A DNA stretch of 64,000 nt from Planctomycetota bacterium (GCA_015654675.1 JAATGM010000022.1:1-64000); one strand, 5' to 3'; shown: positions 27,039 to 37,171, numbered from the stretch's first letter. Made by a program: numbers and translations. The notes: generated by a model not told the origin, from the sequence alone.

Positions 27039-30000
27039 ATGAAGCGCAACCTCACTCAAGTCACCGTCCTCGCACTGCTTTTGTCCTGCCCCACCTCTGC
27101 CCGCGCCGCCGACGACCACGGCAACACCTGCGCCGCCGCCACGGCCATTACCACCGACGGCACGCCCGCCAGCGTCATCATCGACCCTGTCAACGACGAA
27201 GACTGGCTCAGCTTCCCGGTCGTCGCCGGCCACCGCTACAAAGCCACCACCTTCAACGCCTCTGCCGCCTTCTACTATGACGTCGAAGTCCGCGGTCCCG
27301 ACTGCGTCACCGTCCTCGCCAACTGGAGCTACGGCAGCCCCGACGAGCAAAGCGTCTTCCCCACATCCTCCGGCATCTGCTTTATCCGCATCGCCTCCTA
27401 CGCCAGCGCCTATGTCGGCTTCATCGCCATCGGCATCACCGACGAAGGCCCGCAAGCCGACGACCATAGCGGCAGCCGCGCCAGCGCATCCGCCATCCCC
27501 GCCAACGGCGTCGCCGTCGCCGCCAATGTCGACTACCCCGATGACGTCGACTGGTTCACCTTCGCCGCCGCCGGACAGCATCTCTATCAACTCGAAATCC
27601 GCGCCCTCACCGCGCCCGCGGGCTGGAACGTCGGCGCCGAGTTCTATACCGGCGGCACCAGCGTGGCCTTTACCGGCTACTCCTACTCACCGCCCGGCGG
27701 TCCCGACGGCGACTGGATCTCAGCCCGCTACTACCTCCCCAGCGGCGCCGACGGCCCGCTTCTCGTCCGCGTCTCCGGCTATCCTGGCGAAGCCGGCCCC
27801 TACGAAGTCCGCGTCACCGACCTCGGCGGCTTCCCGGCCGACGACCACGGCGACAACTGCGCCGTCGCCACGCCCATTCTCACCGACGGCTCCGTCAATT
27901 CCGCCGTCATCGAACCGCAAACCGACGAAGACTGGCTCATGTTCACCGCCGACGCCGGCCACCACTACGACCTATCCACCTTCGCCCCCTCCGGAAATTT
28001 TTACACCGTCGTCCAGCTCATCGCCGACGACTGCGCCACCGTCGTCGCCGAATGGGTCCCCAATACGCCCGACGAATACGGCTTCAACACGCCCGCCCCC
28101 GCCACCTACTACCTCCGCATCACCTCCTTCCTCGCGGGCTACATCGGACAGCTCAACCTCGCCGTCACCGATGGCGGCCCGCAGACCGACGACCACAGCG
28201 GCAGCGAATCCGGCGCAACCGCCGCCCCGACTGACGGCACCGTCCTCACCGGCACCATCAACTACCCGCGCGACTACGACTTTTTCACCTTCAACGCCCT
28301 CGCCGACCACCTCTACAGCGTCCAGGTCCGCGCCCTCACCCACACCGACTCCTGGTACGTCTCAACGATTCTCTATCAAGGCCCCTCGGTGCTCGACTTC
28401 AGCGGATCATCCAACGGCAGTCCCGGCGGCCCCGGCCTTTGGACCGGACTCGTCTACGGCGTCCCCGCCGGAGCAGGCGCACCCCTCCACGTCCTCGTCT
28501 ACGCCAGCCCGTCCGACTCCGGCGGCTCCTACGAACTCGCCATCCGCGACCTCGGCCCCACTCCCGCCGACGACCACGGCGATGACGCCGCATCCTCAAC
28601 CCCGCTCCTCACCGACGGCACCCCCGTCGCCGGCGTCCTCGGCCACGGCGGCGACCTCGATTTCTTCCGCTTCACCGCCCTCCCGCAGCGCGTCTACTCA
28701 ATCGAAGTCCGCGCCCTCGACAGCCCCGACTCCGGCCTCGCCGGCGGCTCACTCTATGCCCCCGATGGCCTCTCCTATCTTGGTTTCACCGGCTGGTCCT
28801 CCGCCGGCCCCGGCGTCGACGGCGACTGGTCTCGAGTCCTCTACTACGTCCCCGCCGATGCCGCGGGCGACTACTACGTCTCCGCCGTCGGCTACGGCTT
28901 CACCGCCGGCAACTACAACATCCGCGTCATCCTCGGAATCGGCCTCCCGGGAGACTTCGACGGCGACAAGATCCCTGACGCCACCGACAACTGCCCCACT
29001 GTCCCTAATCCCGACCAGGCCGATACCGACGGCGACGGCATCGGCGACTGCTGCGATCCCGACTCGCCCGACGCCGACGGCGACGGCGTCGCCGACACTT
29101 GCGACAACTGCCCCACCGTCTACAACCCCGACCAGCTCGACTCAGATCACAACGGCGTCGGCGACGCCTGCGTTGGTCTCCCCGGTGACATGAACTGCGA
29201 CGGCGTCGTCGACGTGAATGACATCCCCCTCTTCGTTCACGCACTCCTCGCCCGCACCGGCTTCACCGGCTGCGACATCAACCGCGCCGACATGAACGCC
29301 GACACCCGCATCGACGGCCAGGACATCCAGCCCTTCCTCGCCGCCATCCTCACTTCACCCCCCGCCGACCTCACCTGCGACGACGCCTCCCACTGCCAGC
29401 TCGCCGACCAGCTCGCACATGGAACCAGCGGGTCCTACGCCATCACCTCCGATCGCTCAGCCAACGGCGGCAACGGATTCTGGGTCGCCGAAGACTTCCA
29501 CGTCACCGCCGCCGGCAGCGTTTCCCAACTCTGCTGGACCGGCCTCTATCACAATTTCAGCACCAACACCGATTGCGGCGCCTCCGCAGCCGACGACTTC
29601 CAGGTCACCTACTACAACGCCGACGGCCCCAACGGCCTGCCCGGCACGGTTCGCGCCGGTCCATTCTCACAAAGCGCCGCCACGCTCGCCGTCACGCCGC
29701 GCGAAGCCACCGGCAACACGGTCCTGGCGCACTCCGAATATCGCCACAAGGCATCACACGCACCCGTGGCCGTCTCCGCCGACGAGTGCATCTGGGTCGA
29801 AGTCACCAACGGCGGCAACAATCCGTGCAACTGGATATGGAGCGCCGCGCCGCCCGGTAACGGCAACTCCGTCCAGGACCAGAACGTCGCCCCTGGCCCG
29901 CAATACGCCGCCGCGGCTTCCCACGATTTCGACCTCGCCCTCTGCGTCGGTCCGAGCCCGCTCGAAATCGCCCCCACGAGTTGCCAGCTTCCCCCGCCCC

Positions 30001-30404
30001 CCAACAACGATTGCACCGACGCAACGCCAATCGGCAACGGCTCCGTCGCCTTCTCCACCGTCCGCGCCACCACCGACGGACCCGACGAGCCCGCCCTCTG
30101 CTCCGGCTCCGGATACAGCAACGTCGGAAGCGATATCTGGTATTGCTACACCGCCACCTGTACCGGCCACGTCACCGTCAACCTCTGCGGCAGCGCCTTC
30201 GACACCAAGGTAGCCATCTACAACACCAACGCCGCCTGCGCCTGCCCCGGCGGCCCCTCCGCCATCGCCTGCAACGACGACTTCTGCAGTCTCCAGTCGC
30301 AACTCACCTTCGCCTCAATCGCCGGCCACAAATACCTGATCCGCATCGGCGGATTCGGAGGCGCGACGGGCGCCGGCACAATGAGCGTCTCCTGCGGCCC
30401 ATGA
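27039..30404 (+). CDS. Large multidomain secreted protein (PPC-like repeats, TSP3, dockerin-like)
   Basis: 1121 residues from the ATG at 27039 (GGGAG 8 bases upstream); the open frame upstream is not coding-like. Signal peptide to about 23. Five beta-domains of about 120 residues each open with an (A/T)DDH motif (about residues 25, 140, 267, 383, 509), like pre-peptidase C-terminal domains. Thrombospondin-3 calcium repeats follow at about 639-710 (DGDKIPDATDNCP, DGDGIGDCCD, DGDGVADTCDNCP), then a dockerin-like pair (about 715-775). A disulphide-rich domain (about 780-980) and a final PPC-like domain (about 986-1121, 'GSDIWYCYTATC') complete it. No catalytic domain, so a calcium-binding surface or matrix protein is inferred. 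Confidence 0.85.
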   Translation: MKRNLTQVTVLALLLSCPTSARAADDHGNTCAAATAITTDGTPASVIIDPVNDEDWLSFPVVAGHRYKATTFNASAAFYYDVEVRGPDCVTVLANWSYGSPDEQSVFPTSSGICFIRIASYASAYVGFIAIGITDEGPQADDHSGSRASASAIPANGVAVAANVDYPDDVDWFTFAAAGQHLYQLEIRALTAPAGWNVGAEFYTGGTSVAFTGYSYSPPGGPDGDWISARYYLPSGADGPLLVRVSGYPGEAGPYEVRVTDLGGFPADDHGDNCAVATPILTDGSVNSAVIEPQTDEDWLMFTADAGHHYDLSTFAPSGNFYTVVQLIADDCATVVAEWVPNTPDEYGFNTPAPATYYLRITSFLAGYIGQLNLAVTDGGPQTDDHSGSESGATAAPTDGTVLTGTINYPRDYDFFTFNALADHLYSVQVRALTHTDSWYVSTILYQGPSVLDFSGSSNGSPGGPGLWTGLVYGVPAGAGAPLHVLVYASPSDSGGSYELAIRDLGPTPADDHGDDAASSTPLLTDGTPVAGVLGHGGDLDFFRFTALPQRVYSIEVRALDSPDSGLAGGSLYAPDGLSYLGFTGWSSAGPGVDGDWSRVLYYVPADAAGDYYVSAVGYGFTAGNYNIRVILGIGLPGDFDGDKIPDATDNCPTVPNPDQADTDGDGIGDCCDPDSPDADGDGVADTCDNCPTVYNPDQLDSDHNGVGDACVGLPGDMNCDGVVDVNDIPLFVHALLARTGFTGCDINRADMNADTRIDGQDIQPFLAAILTSPPADLTCDDASHCQLADQLAHGTSGSYAITSDRSANGGNGFWVAEDFHVTAAGSVSQLCWTGLYHNFSTNTDCGASAADDFQVTYYNADGPNGLPGTVRAGPFSQSAATLAVTPREATGNTVLAHSEYRHKASHAPVAVSADECIWVEVTNGGNNPCNWIWSAAPPGNGNSVQDQNVAPGPQYAAAASHDFDLALCVGPSPLEIAPTSCQLPPPPNNDCTDATPIGNGSVAFSTVRATTDGPDEPALCSGSGYSNVGSDIWYCYTATCTGHVTVNLCGSAFDTKVAIYNTNAACACPGGPSAIACNDDFCSLQSQLTFASIAGHKYLIRIGGFGGATGAGTMSVSCGP

Positions 30405-30407
30405 GCA

Positions 30408-30443
30408 TCACCCTCTCCCTGAAAGGGAGAGCGCCCGGGTGAG
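30408..30443. terminator. Two-tier palindrome between convergent genes
   Basis: CTCTCCCT (30413-30420) pairs with AGGGAGAG (30424-30431) around GAA; outside it TCACCC (30408-30413) faces GGGTGA (30438-30443). It sits between two convergent stops, so a bidirectional terminator is likely. The text resembles the widespread 'CCCTCTCCC...GGGAGAGGG' intergenic hairpins of many bacteria. Confidence 0.6.
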
Positions 30444-30510
30444 GGTCAGATATGCCGCTGCCTGTGCGCGATCAAGCTCAGGCACGCCGCACGTCTGATC
30501 CGCGACCGCC

Positions 30511-31383
30511 CTACCCCCGAAACACCGGCATATACAAGACGACATCCGCCAGCCCGTGCGCCACCGCTCCGGGCAAAATGCTCTCGCGTCGCGCCCGCAT
30601 CACCCCAACGAAAAGCCCCGCGCAAAAGTTCATCACTCCCCAGCTCCACGAAAACTCAAACCGCCCCCGAAAATAATCCACCGAGTTCATGCTGTGGATC
30701 AGCCCAAATAGCACCGCCGACACAACCACCCCCGGCCCAAGCCGCGCCCCCATCCACCGCCATCGCCGGCCAAACGCCTGATCCACCCGCGACTGCGCAT
30801 ACCCGCGAAAAAAAGTCTCCTCGCCAAGCCCCGCCCCGAAAAAAATCCATCCCACCGTCGCCGCCGCCCCGACCGCCGACTTCCCCGCCCGCGCCGCCAA
30901 AATCGGTCCGGCCGCCGACACGACAACAAGAATCACAAGCGCGACAAACATCGGCACGAGTCCCATCCATCTCCGCTCGCGCCGCAACATCCCCAGCAAC
31001 AACCCCGTAAACACCAACTGCCCCGCGGCCCCGATCAGCGCCAGCGCCACCGGCGGCCCGCCCCGCGGATCAACCGCAAACCTCCCCGCCACCACAACCA
31101 CCCCAACCACAATCGCCCAAGCCAACCCCCAGAACACTCCGAGCTTGAAATCAAATCGCCAGTCGTCACTCCCCAACCCATACTCAACCGCCGTCCGCCG
31201 ATGCACGCGCATGAGCACCAGCGAAAACAGAATCATCACCACCCCCGGCAAAAAATTAGTCCCCCCTTCCCACCGCCCCAGCACCGTAAACGCCTTGAGC
31301 GCCCGATACGAAACATGCATCAGCGCAAACACCGCCACCACTTCGACAATCGCTGCAATTCGCACGCGAACCGATCGACTCAT
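30511..31383 (-). CDS. CPBP-family intramembrane glutamic protease (CAAX-protease-like)
   Basis: About 290 residues from the ATG at 31383 (MSRSVRVRIAAIVEV); the frame is open further upstream but that part is not membrane-like. Several hydrophobic segments. CPBP motifs are in order: EETFFRGY (about 188-195, catalytic Glu pair and Arg), 'LFGLIHSMN' and 'AHGLADVV' (His ligands). Members act as CAAX-type proteases or in bacteriocin immunity; the substrate here is unknown. The gene is convergent with the large secreted protein, sharing the palindrome between them. Confidence 0.85.
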   Translation of the reverse strand: MSRSVRVRIAAIVEVVAVFALMHVSYRALKAFTVLGRWEGGTNFLPGVVMILFSLVLMRVHRRTAVEYGLGSDDWRFDFKLGVFWGLAWAIVVGVVVVAGRFAVDPRGGPPVALALIGAAGQLVFTGLLLGMLRRERRWMGLVPMFVALVILVVVSAAGPILAARAGKSAVGAAATVGWIFFGAGLGEETFFRGYAQSRVDQAFGRRWRWMGARLGPGVVVSAVLFGLIHSMNSVDYFRGRFEFSWSWGVMNFCAGLFVGVMRARRESILPGAVAHGLADVVLYMPVFRG

Positions 31384-31518
31384 GAGCGCAGTAACCCAGC
31401 TAGACACAGCCCTCCACCAACTACGAAATGCCAGAGGGCCGCCGCATGCTATCAACGAAAATTCCCCCAACCAAACGCCAGCCCCCTCAGAGCCCCCGGC
31501 AAGGCCGGGGGTCATCGC

Positions 31519-31683
31519 GTGCTCCTCTGGCGCCGAAATCGCCGCCCCGCTCCTGGCCATTGCAAGCGCTGCAACTACAACCTCACCGCCAACCAATCCG
31601 GCAAATGCCCAGAATGCGGAACCCCCACCACAACACCAGAACCGCCCGCGCAACCCCCAGCGAGCGACCCCAAGCCAAACTGA
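31519..31683 (+). pseudogene. Zinc-ribbon tail, probable remnant of a membrane protein gene
   Basis: Reading from a GTG at 31519, 54 codons give 'LLWRRNRRPAPGHCKRCNY', then N-L-T-A-N-Q-S-G-K-C-P-E-C-G-T-P and a Pro-rich end. The C-x2-C...CPECG ribbon with the preceding W-R-R-x-R-R matches the C-terminal tail that planctomycete membrane proteins often carry; the gene at 45817 shows the complete form. No membrane part precedes it in frame, so I take it as a leftover 3' end. A genuine 54-residue zinc-ribbon protein is possible. Confidence 0.4.
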
Positions 31684-31739
31684 ACGCACCGCAAGCCCCG
31701 CGCACCACATTAAGGATATTCTGTATATTATATATTATA

Positions 31740-31767
31740 AATTACTAATTATCAATTACTAATGAAT
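31740..31767. repeat. AT-rich 7-base tandem words
   Basis: Four units read AATTACT, AATTATC, AATTACT, AATGAAT, in an AT-rich patch (31700-31770) that contrasts sharply with the GC-rich surroundings. It lies 85 bp before pepF and may also be its promoter zone. Confidence 0.6.
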
Positions 31768-31852
31768 CCTCCACACTTGCCTTCCCGCCCCACCGCCCGC
31801 AAAATCCGCCCAACCCAGCACGGAATGCAAAAAGACCGACAAAGGTGCCAAC

Positions 31853-33775
31853 ATGACCAAAACAACCCAACGATTCCTCCTAGGAGCAACCCTGATGACC
31901 GCCGCCGCCATCGCCGCCCGCCACCGAACCAGCCCAGCCCTCGCCGCCCCAACGCTCGCCGCCGAAGGCGGCGGTAGCTCCGCCGTCCCCACCCGCGCCG
32001 AAATCCCCGAAAAAGACAAATGGAACCTCGCCGACCTCTACAAGACCGACGCCGCCTGGGACGCCGACTACACCAAGGCCGAAGACATGGTGAAGCAATC
32101 AAAGGAAATGAAAGGCCGCGCCGCCAAGGGACCGGCCGACCTCCTCGCGGTCCTCAAGCACCGCGACCAAACCTCGGTCCTCGTCGATCGCCTCTTCAAC
32201 TTCGCCCACCTCAACCAGGACGAAGACCTTGCCAACAAACCCAACCAGGCTCGCTTCAGCCGCGCGACCGACCTCGCCAATAAATACAGCGAGGCCTGGA
32301 GCTGGTTCCAGCCGGAAGTGCTGACCATCCCGCCCGAGACGCTCTCAAGCTGGATGGCCAAGGACAAAGACCTCGCCGTCTACAAACACGCCCTCGACGA
32401 CATCCAGCGCATGCGCGCCCACACCCTCAGCCCGCGCGAAGAGGAAATCCTCGCCATGTCCGGCGACATGTCCGACGCCATGTCGCGCACCTTCTCGCTC
32501 TTCACCAACGCCGACATGCAGTTCCCCCTCATCAAGGACGAGACCGGCCACGAGGTCCAGCTCAGCCCGGCCCGCTTCATGGCCTTCCTCACCTCGCCCG
32601 ACCCGCGCGTCCGCCGCGACGCCTTCATCGGCCTCCACAAGGTGTATGAGAACTTCGAAAACACCGTCGGCTCGCTGCTCGCCTACCAGGTCAAACGCGA
32701 CGTGTTCTACGCCCGCGCCCGCAACTACAAGTCCGCCCTCTAAGCCGCCCTCTACCCCGACAACATCCCCGTCGAAGTCTACAACAACCTCATCAAGGCC
32801 GTGAACAACGCCCTACCCCTCATGCACCGCTACGTCGCCCTGCGGAAAAAAGTGCTCAAGCTGAAAGAACTCCACCCCTACGACCTCTACGTCCCCATCG
32901 TCGCCGAGTCCAGCAAGAAGGTCCCCTATGACGACGGCGTGAAGACCATCCTCACCGCGCTCAACGTGCTCGGCGACGACTACATCACCGCCATGTCCAA
33001 CGGCTTCAACTCGCGCTGGATCGATGTCTACGAGACTAAGGGCAAGCGCAGCGGCGCCTATTGCAGCGGCACCTACACCTGCCACCCTTATCTGCTGCTC
33101 AACTACGCCAACACCTCGCACGACCGCTCGACCGTCGCCCACGAAATGGGCCACGCCATGCACACCTGGTTCACCACCCACAACCAGCCCATCATCTATG
33201 GCGATTACAGTCTCTTCTGCGCCGAGGTCGCATCGACCGCCAACGAAGTCATCCTGAACGGCTACCTCTTTGACCGCGCCACCACCAAGCAGGAAAAGCT
33301 CGAGCTCATCAACGAGCTGCTCGAGAACATCCGCACCACCGTCTTCCGCCAGACCCTCTTCGCCGAGTTCGAGCGCGACATCCACCAGATGGCCGAGGAA
33401 GGCAAGCCCCTCACGCCGGACGCGATGCAGAAGGTCTACCACGACCTCGTCCAGAAGTACTACGGCCCCGACCTCGTCATCGACTCCGAGACCGACTCCG
33501 AGTGCTTCCGCATCCCCCACTTCTATCGCAACTTCTACGTCTACAAATACGCCACCAGCTACGCCGCCGCGACCGACATCGGCCGCCGCATCATCGCCAA
33601 GCAACCGGGAGCGGTAGACGGCCTGATGAAGTTCCTGAAGTCCGGCAGCAGCGTCTACCCCATCGACTGCCTCAAGCTCGCCGGCGTGGACATGACCACC
33701 CCCGCCCCCGTCGAAAGCTGCATGAAGTTGTTCGGTGAGAAGCTGACCGAAATGGAAAAGCTAATGGCCGAGTAG
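31853..33775 (+). pseudogene. pepF: Oligoendopeptidase F-type M3 metallopeptidase, interrupted by one in-frame TAA
   Basis: The frame 31853-33775 encodes an M3B peptidase of 641 codons including the stop, with an exported-looking N-terminus (hydrophobic 9-21, then Ala-rich, 'SPALAAPTLAA') before 'WNLADLY'. A single TAA at 32741-32743 (codon 297) interrupts the family text 'RARNYKSAL-stop-AALYPDNIPVEVY'; homologues have Glu there (SALEAAL), so one G-to-T change in GAA explains it. Frame and similarity continue unbroken, with the zinc motif HEMGHAMH (about 430) in the second part. Possible outcomes are an inactive gene, two fragments (restart at a GTG, 32801), readthrough, or a sequencing error. 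Confidence 0.85.
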
Positions 33776-33801
33776 CAACGCCCCACGGCGTTGGGTGGCA
33801 T

Positions 33802-33819
33802 GGGCAAACTCGTTTGCCC
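33802..33819. terminator. Perfect 8-bp hairpin after pepF
   Basis: GGGCAAAC (33802-33809) and GTTTGCCC (33812-33819) pair perfectly across TC. It lies 27 bp after the pepF stop and just before the next gene. It is a likely terminator or transcript end; there is no U-run. Confidence 0.5.
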
Positions 33820-33847
33820 GTGCAATGTAGAGGCGATTGTCGACACA

Positions 33848-34831
33848 ATGGCCGAACACCGCATCTACGCCGACGAAACACACACGGGTGGGCGCGACCG
33901 GAAGCTTCGCGGACTACGCTCCGTAACAATCGGTGCCCATTGCGCGTCCGAGGACGACTTCGAATGGCTGGAGCGTTTCCATCGTGACTACTTCCCACGC
34001 TCGCCCGAACTTAAGTCGGCAATCGTCCTTACGGAAATGGGAAGAAACGAACGCGCCAATCAAAGTATCCTGAATGGAATTGCAGAAGCACATATTGTCA
34101 TTGTCGATTTTGCAGAACACACTCAAGACCTCCTCTTCGCAGTCTACAAGGCCACGGAATCAGAGGCGGAGGCATTTACGAGCGCCATCGCCTTCCTAAA
34201 GACAGGCCGCCTTCCGGAAGATGTCGCACACAAGGTTCTCCGATTCGCACGATTACGGGCGCTTACATACTCGGCCGTCGGCCGAGTTGAGGACCTCCTT
34301 CGTCAAGCTGCGAGCGCCTCGGGGGTGCCCGCCGGCCGCGGAGACAAACTGTTCGACACAAATGCCCTCTTTGAACTGAGCGACTCGGAGTTCAAAGAAC
34401 TCGTGACAAGGTTCTCCGTCGCTCTTGGAGAATCGCTTCGTCCGGATAGGCAAGCGGACCGAATAATTAAGACGATGGCTGACTACCGAATGGCGCATGA
34501 AGGACATATCGCGATGGTCTGTCTGGAAGCGGGTACCGAGTCATCTTTGGTTTTCGACCAAGGTTCCAGTAATGCGTTCTCTATGCTGAAGGAGGCCGAT
34601 GACAAAATACACCAAGCGATCGAGAGTTGGAGATACCGGGACGCAGAAATTCGGAGCGGCCGCCTCACACAGGAGGACTCAAGACGACTCCGAGGACTTC
34701 AGGCAGCCGACATTGCCGCTGGTCTCGCAGCACAGGTCTTTGAAAACGCAAATGCCGACACCCTTATCGCCGCGAAGGCGGTACAGGAAATTTTTCATAA
34801 CGTCTTACTCAACGACTGCTGGCTAAAATAG
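33848..34831 (+). CDS. DUF3800-like protein
   Basis: 327 residues from the ATG at 33848. It opens with 'AEHRIYADETHTGG', recalling the Y-x-D-E-S/T start of DUF3800 proteins, and has near its C-terminus 'LQAADIAAGLAAQVF', like the D-containing 'QxADxxA' helix of that family (RNase H-like fold predicted). The middle is not recognisable to me. Function unknown; DUF3800 genes are often found with mobile or defence genes. Codon use is more AT-rich than in flanking genes, suggesting transfer. It follows the broken pepF and a hairpin. Confidence 0.4.
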   Translation: MAEHRIYADETHTGGRDRKLRGLRSVTIGAHCASEDDFEWLERFHRDYFPRSPELKSAIVLTEMGRNERANQSILNGIAEAHIVIVDFAEHTQDLLFAVYKATESEAEAFTSAIAFLKTGRLPEDVAHKVLRFARLRALTYSAVGRVEDLLRQAASASGVPAGRGDKLFDTNALFELSDSEFKELVTRFSVALGESLRPDRQADRIIKTMADYRMAHEGHIAMVCLEAGTESSLVFDQGSSNAFSMLKEADDKIHQAIESWRYRDAEIRSGRLTQEDSRRLRGLQAADIAAGLAAQVFENANADTLIAAKAVQEIFHNVLLNDCWLK

Positions 34832-34992
34832 TCGCCAACGTTTTCTCCCGGCCAACTGGTGTACTCAATCGACCAAGCTGCACGAAGCCCCTTCCGCCTG
34901 TGAACCGCTATTTAGATGCCGTCCACGGAACTTGATAAAGCCCAGCGAATTTGAATAGAATTGTAGCGTCGCGACTACAGCAGGAGTTCACC

Positions 34993-35989
34993 ATGCGACG
35001 CACACTCACGATAATCTCATTTGCCATACTACCATTTGGAAGCGTTGGCTGTCGCGCGGGCGCCCGCAGTGACGTGCGTGGGTTAGTTGATAAGTTTGAA
35101 CCGATCGATTCCCGCCTCAGCATAAACAATCCCGAAACAGAATCGTGGCTTACAGAGATCGGAGGCGAACTACTTGCAGCCGGTCGGGATATTAATAAGT
35201 CCGAAGAATACAAACCGAAGCCGCCTCTACACGTGTATTCACGATTCGCCATCTACGCCGTCCCGTCTGCGAATCTCAATGCCGGAACTCACGGCGATGA
35301 TTACGCGTATATATGCGCGGCGACAATTCTGGAAGCGGACACACCGGAAGAAGTTGTTGCGGTGCTCGCGCACGAGTTTGGCCACATACGGCTGGAACAT
35401 CTAACGGACCGACAAGAAAAAAAACGGGAGGCGCGTGCACGATTCATTGCAGCATCCGCGCTCGTCGGGAGGCATGCAGAACCCCCTTAATCAGCGACTC
35501 ATGCTCGACTTCGTCAATGAAGGGAACCGTCGCCTTGCAATGTACGAACCGTTCAATCGTTCGGATGAAGTCGCGGCCGACCTCTACGGCTTAAAGCTCT
35601 ATTGCGCATTGCGCCTCGATCCATTGTACTACGATGATTTCCTTGAGCGCGTTCGACGCGACTACGGTGACAAGGGAAGTGAGACCCATCCGCCTCCGTC
35701 AGAGAGAATCAGCCAAATTGATCAAGCGAGGAGACAACTCCCTGCGTCAACTGCAAATTATCGAGCACTCGATCGTGAACGATTCGGGCGAGTTCGCCGC
35801 ACCATCGCCGAAGAGCTGCTCACGCGTGCTGAGAAAAAGGAACTTGTCGTTTATGAAGTCGCGATGGCGGAGTTCCTCAAGCAGCAAAAGACTGTGCCTC
35901 CAATTGCGGCTTGCGGACCAATGGACACGGATCCCGATGCTGTGGCGGCTCGATTCGTATCCGGAATTCGGAGAGCGATGGGCGAGTAA
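34993..35989 (+). pseudogene. M48-family metalloprotease lipoprotein, frameshifted
   Basis: Start ATG 34993 with a good AGGAG site. The N-terminus MRRTLTIISFAILPFGSVGC looks like a lipoprotein signal with the Cys at 20. The zinc motif HEFGHIRLEH follows (about 126). The frame runs to a stop at 35490, but family similarity moves into the next frame between about 35435 and 35480 ('SGGMQNPLNQRLMLDF'). There the third zinc ligand Glu in 'RSDEVAADLYG' (about 191) and the M48 text 'SETHPPPSERI' are found, ending at 35989. One indel near 35465-35475 (CTCGTCGGGAGGC) would restore it. It could be real decay or a base-calling error. Base composition is less GC-rich than the genome norm. Confidence 0.75.
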
Positions 35990-36203
35990 GAATTCGAACG
36001 AACACTGTGGGGGACATTCTACTCTTTCCGCAGGACCAGCATTTAAGAAATTCCCGATCTCTGCTCCTTAATTCTTCGACGCTTTCTCCGAGATTGGTCT
36101 CAAGATCGCCATGCGATTCGAGACGTTGACCGTCAGCTTTCTGGCTATACCGAAACTCACCAATCGCGCGATGGCTTTGCGTCACTCAGCTTTCGGACAG
36201 GGC

Positions 36204-36908
36204 CTAGTCGCTTCCGTATCGTTCGCATAGCTGGCTCGCGGAGATCGGCTTCGTGTATGGATCCGGGTCTGGGTCCTGCAGAGTAGGATCGGCCCACGAC
36301 GTCACCGCAACGACGAGTCCGTCATCGAGTTCGGCATTCCAGAGACTGTGCGGCACGCCGAGCGCGACCAAGGCGTCCGCGCCGATCCGACCATCCTGAT
36401 GGTAGAGGATGAGATAGAAGGCCAGCCGCCCGACCATAAACCGCACCAGGTCCGTTCCCGCTACGGCGAGGCGATGGGGATCGAAGTCTCCAATCTCGAT
36501 AATCGGGTTTGAAGTCGCTGCCTGTTCGCATTTGGCTGACCAGATTCCGAATTGATCATCGGACCCATTGCCGCCAAACACGATCATCTCGCGCGGGCCG
36601 CCGTTTTCAATGGCAGCATGGGTATTTTCGACGACGAACCCAAGTTTTTCGCCTGTCCCGATCAGGGAATCGAAAATGCAGTTCCCGCGCACCAGTCCGC
36701 ATCCGTCGCTGAACTCGTAGATCGCGCGAAGGGCCTTGGGCAGACTTCGCCCGAGTTTCTTCTCGGCCGAAGCGATGGTTTGCGGCGATGCCGGCTCGCC
36801 GAGCTCGTGAAGCGACTCACTCAAGCCGATGGACTTGAATACCGCATCGAGCGGCAAATGGCTGGTACGGTAGTTGCGTTGATGGGGCATGCGACCAATC
36901 TCCATCAT
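36204..36908 (-). CDS. SMI1/KNR4 (SUKH) family protein
   Basis: 234 residues from the ATG at 36908 (a second Met follows directly). The SUKH signature is in the N-terminal half: 'ASPQTIASAEKKLGRSLPKALRAIY' in outline, with F-S-D-G-C-G, then 'VFGGNGSDDQFGIWS' and 'IIEIGDFDPHRLAVAGTDL'. Bacterial SUKH proteins are mostly immunity proteins of polymorphic toxin systems or cytoplasmic binding modules. No toxin gene is recognisable nearby, so the partner is missing, distant or different. It stands alone between a frameshifted protease gene and a 600-bp repeat-rich spacer. Confidence 0.75.
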   Translation of the reverse strand: MMEIGRMPHQRNYRTSHLPLDAVFKSIGLSESLHELGEPASPQTIASAEKKLGRSLPKALRAIYEFSDGCGLVRGNCIFDSLIGTGEKLGFVVENTHAAIENGGPREMIVFGGNGSDDQFGIWSAKCEQAATSNPIIEIGDFDPHRLAVAGTDLVRFMVGRLAFYLILYHQDGRIGADALVALGVPHSLWNAELDDGLVVAVTSWADPTLQDPDPDPYTKPISASQLCERYGSD

Positions 36909-37171
36909 GAATCCGCCATTCTAATGCGCCTATCTCCCCACGACATCCGCGATTCGCACGCTCCCGGAAAAAAAGTCGTTTTGTATGGTTGACTCTTCCA
37001 AACACAATACTAACATGCGCCGGATGCCCCCGCCCGTAATGTCGGCGGCGCGGGAAATCGATGCTCTCTTTGCGCTGTCCCATCGAGAGTTGGGGTGCGC
37101 GGGATGTGCGCCCATGACGGCCGATCTTTGAAAACCAAAGACATTTAGGGCGACCGCTGGATTGGCGCGGT

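Noticed and set aside
27277-29193. 638-codon rightward open frame
   Set aside because: Out-of-frame reading of the multidomain secreted protein; almost only Pro, Ser, Thr, Ala.
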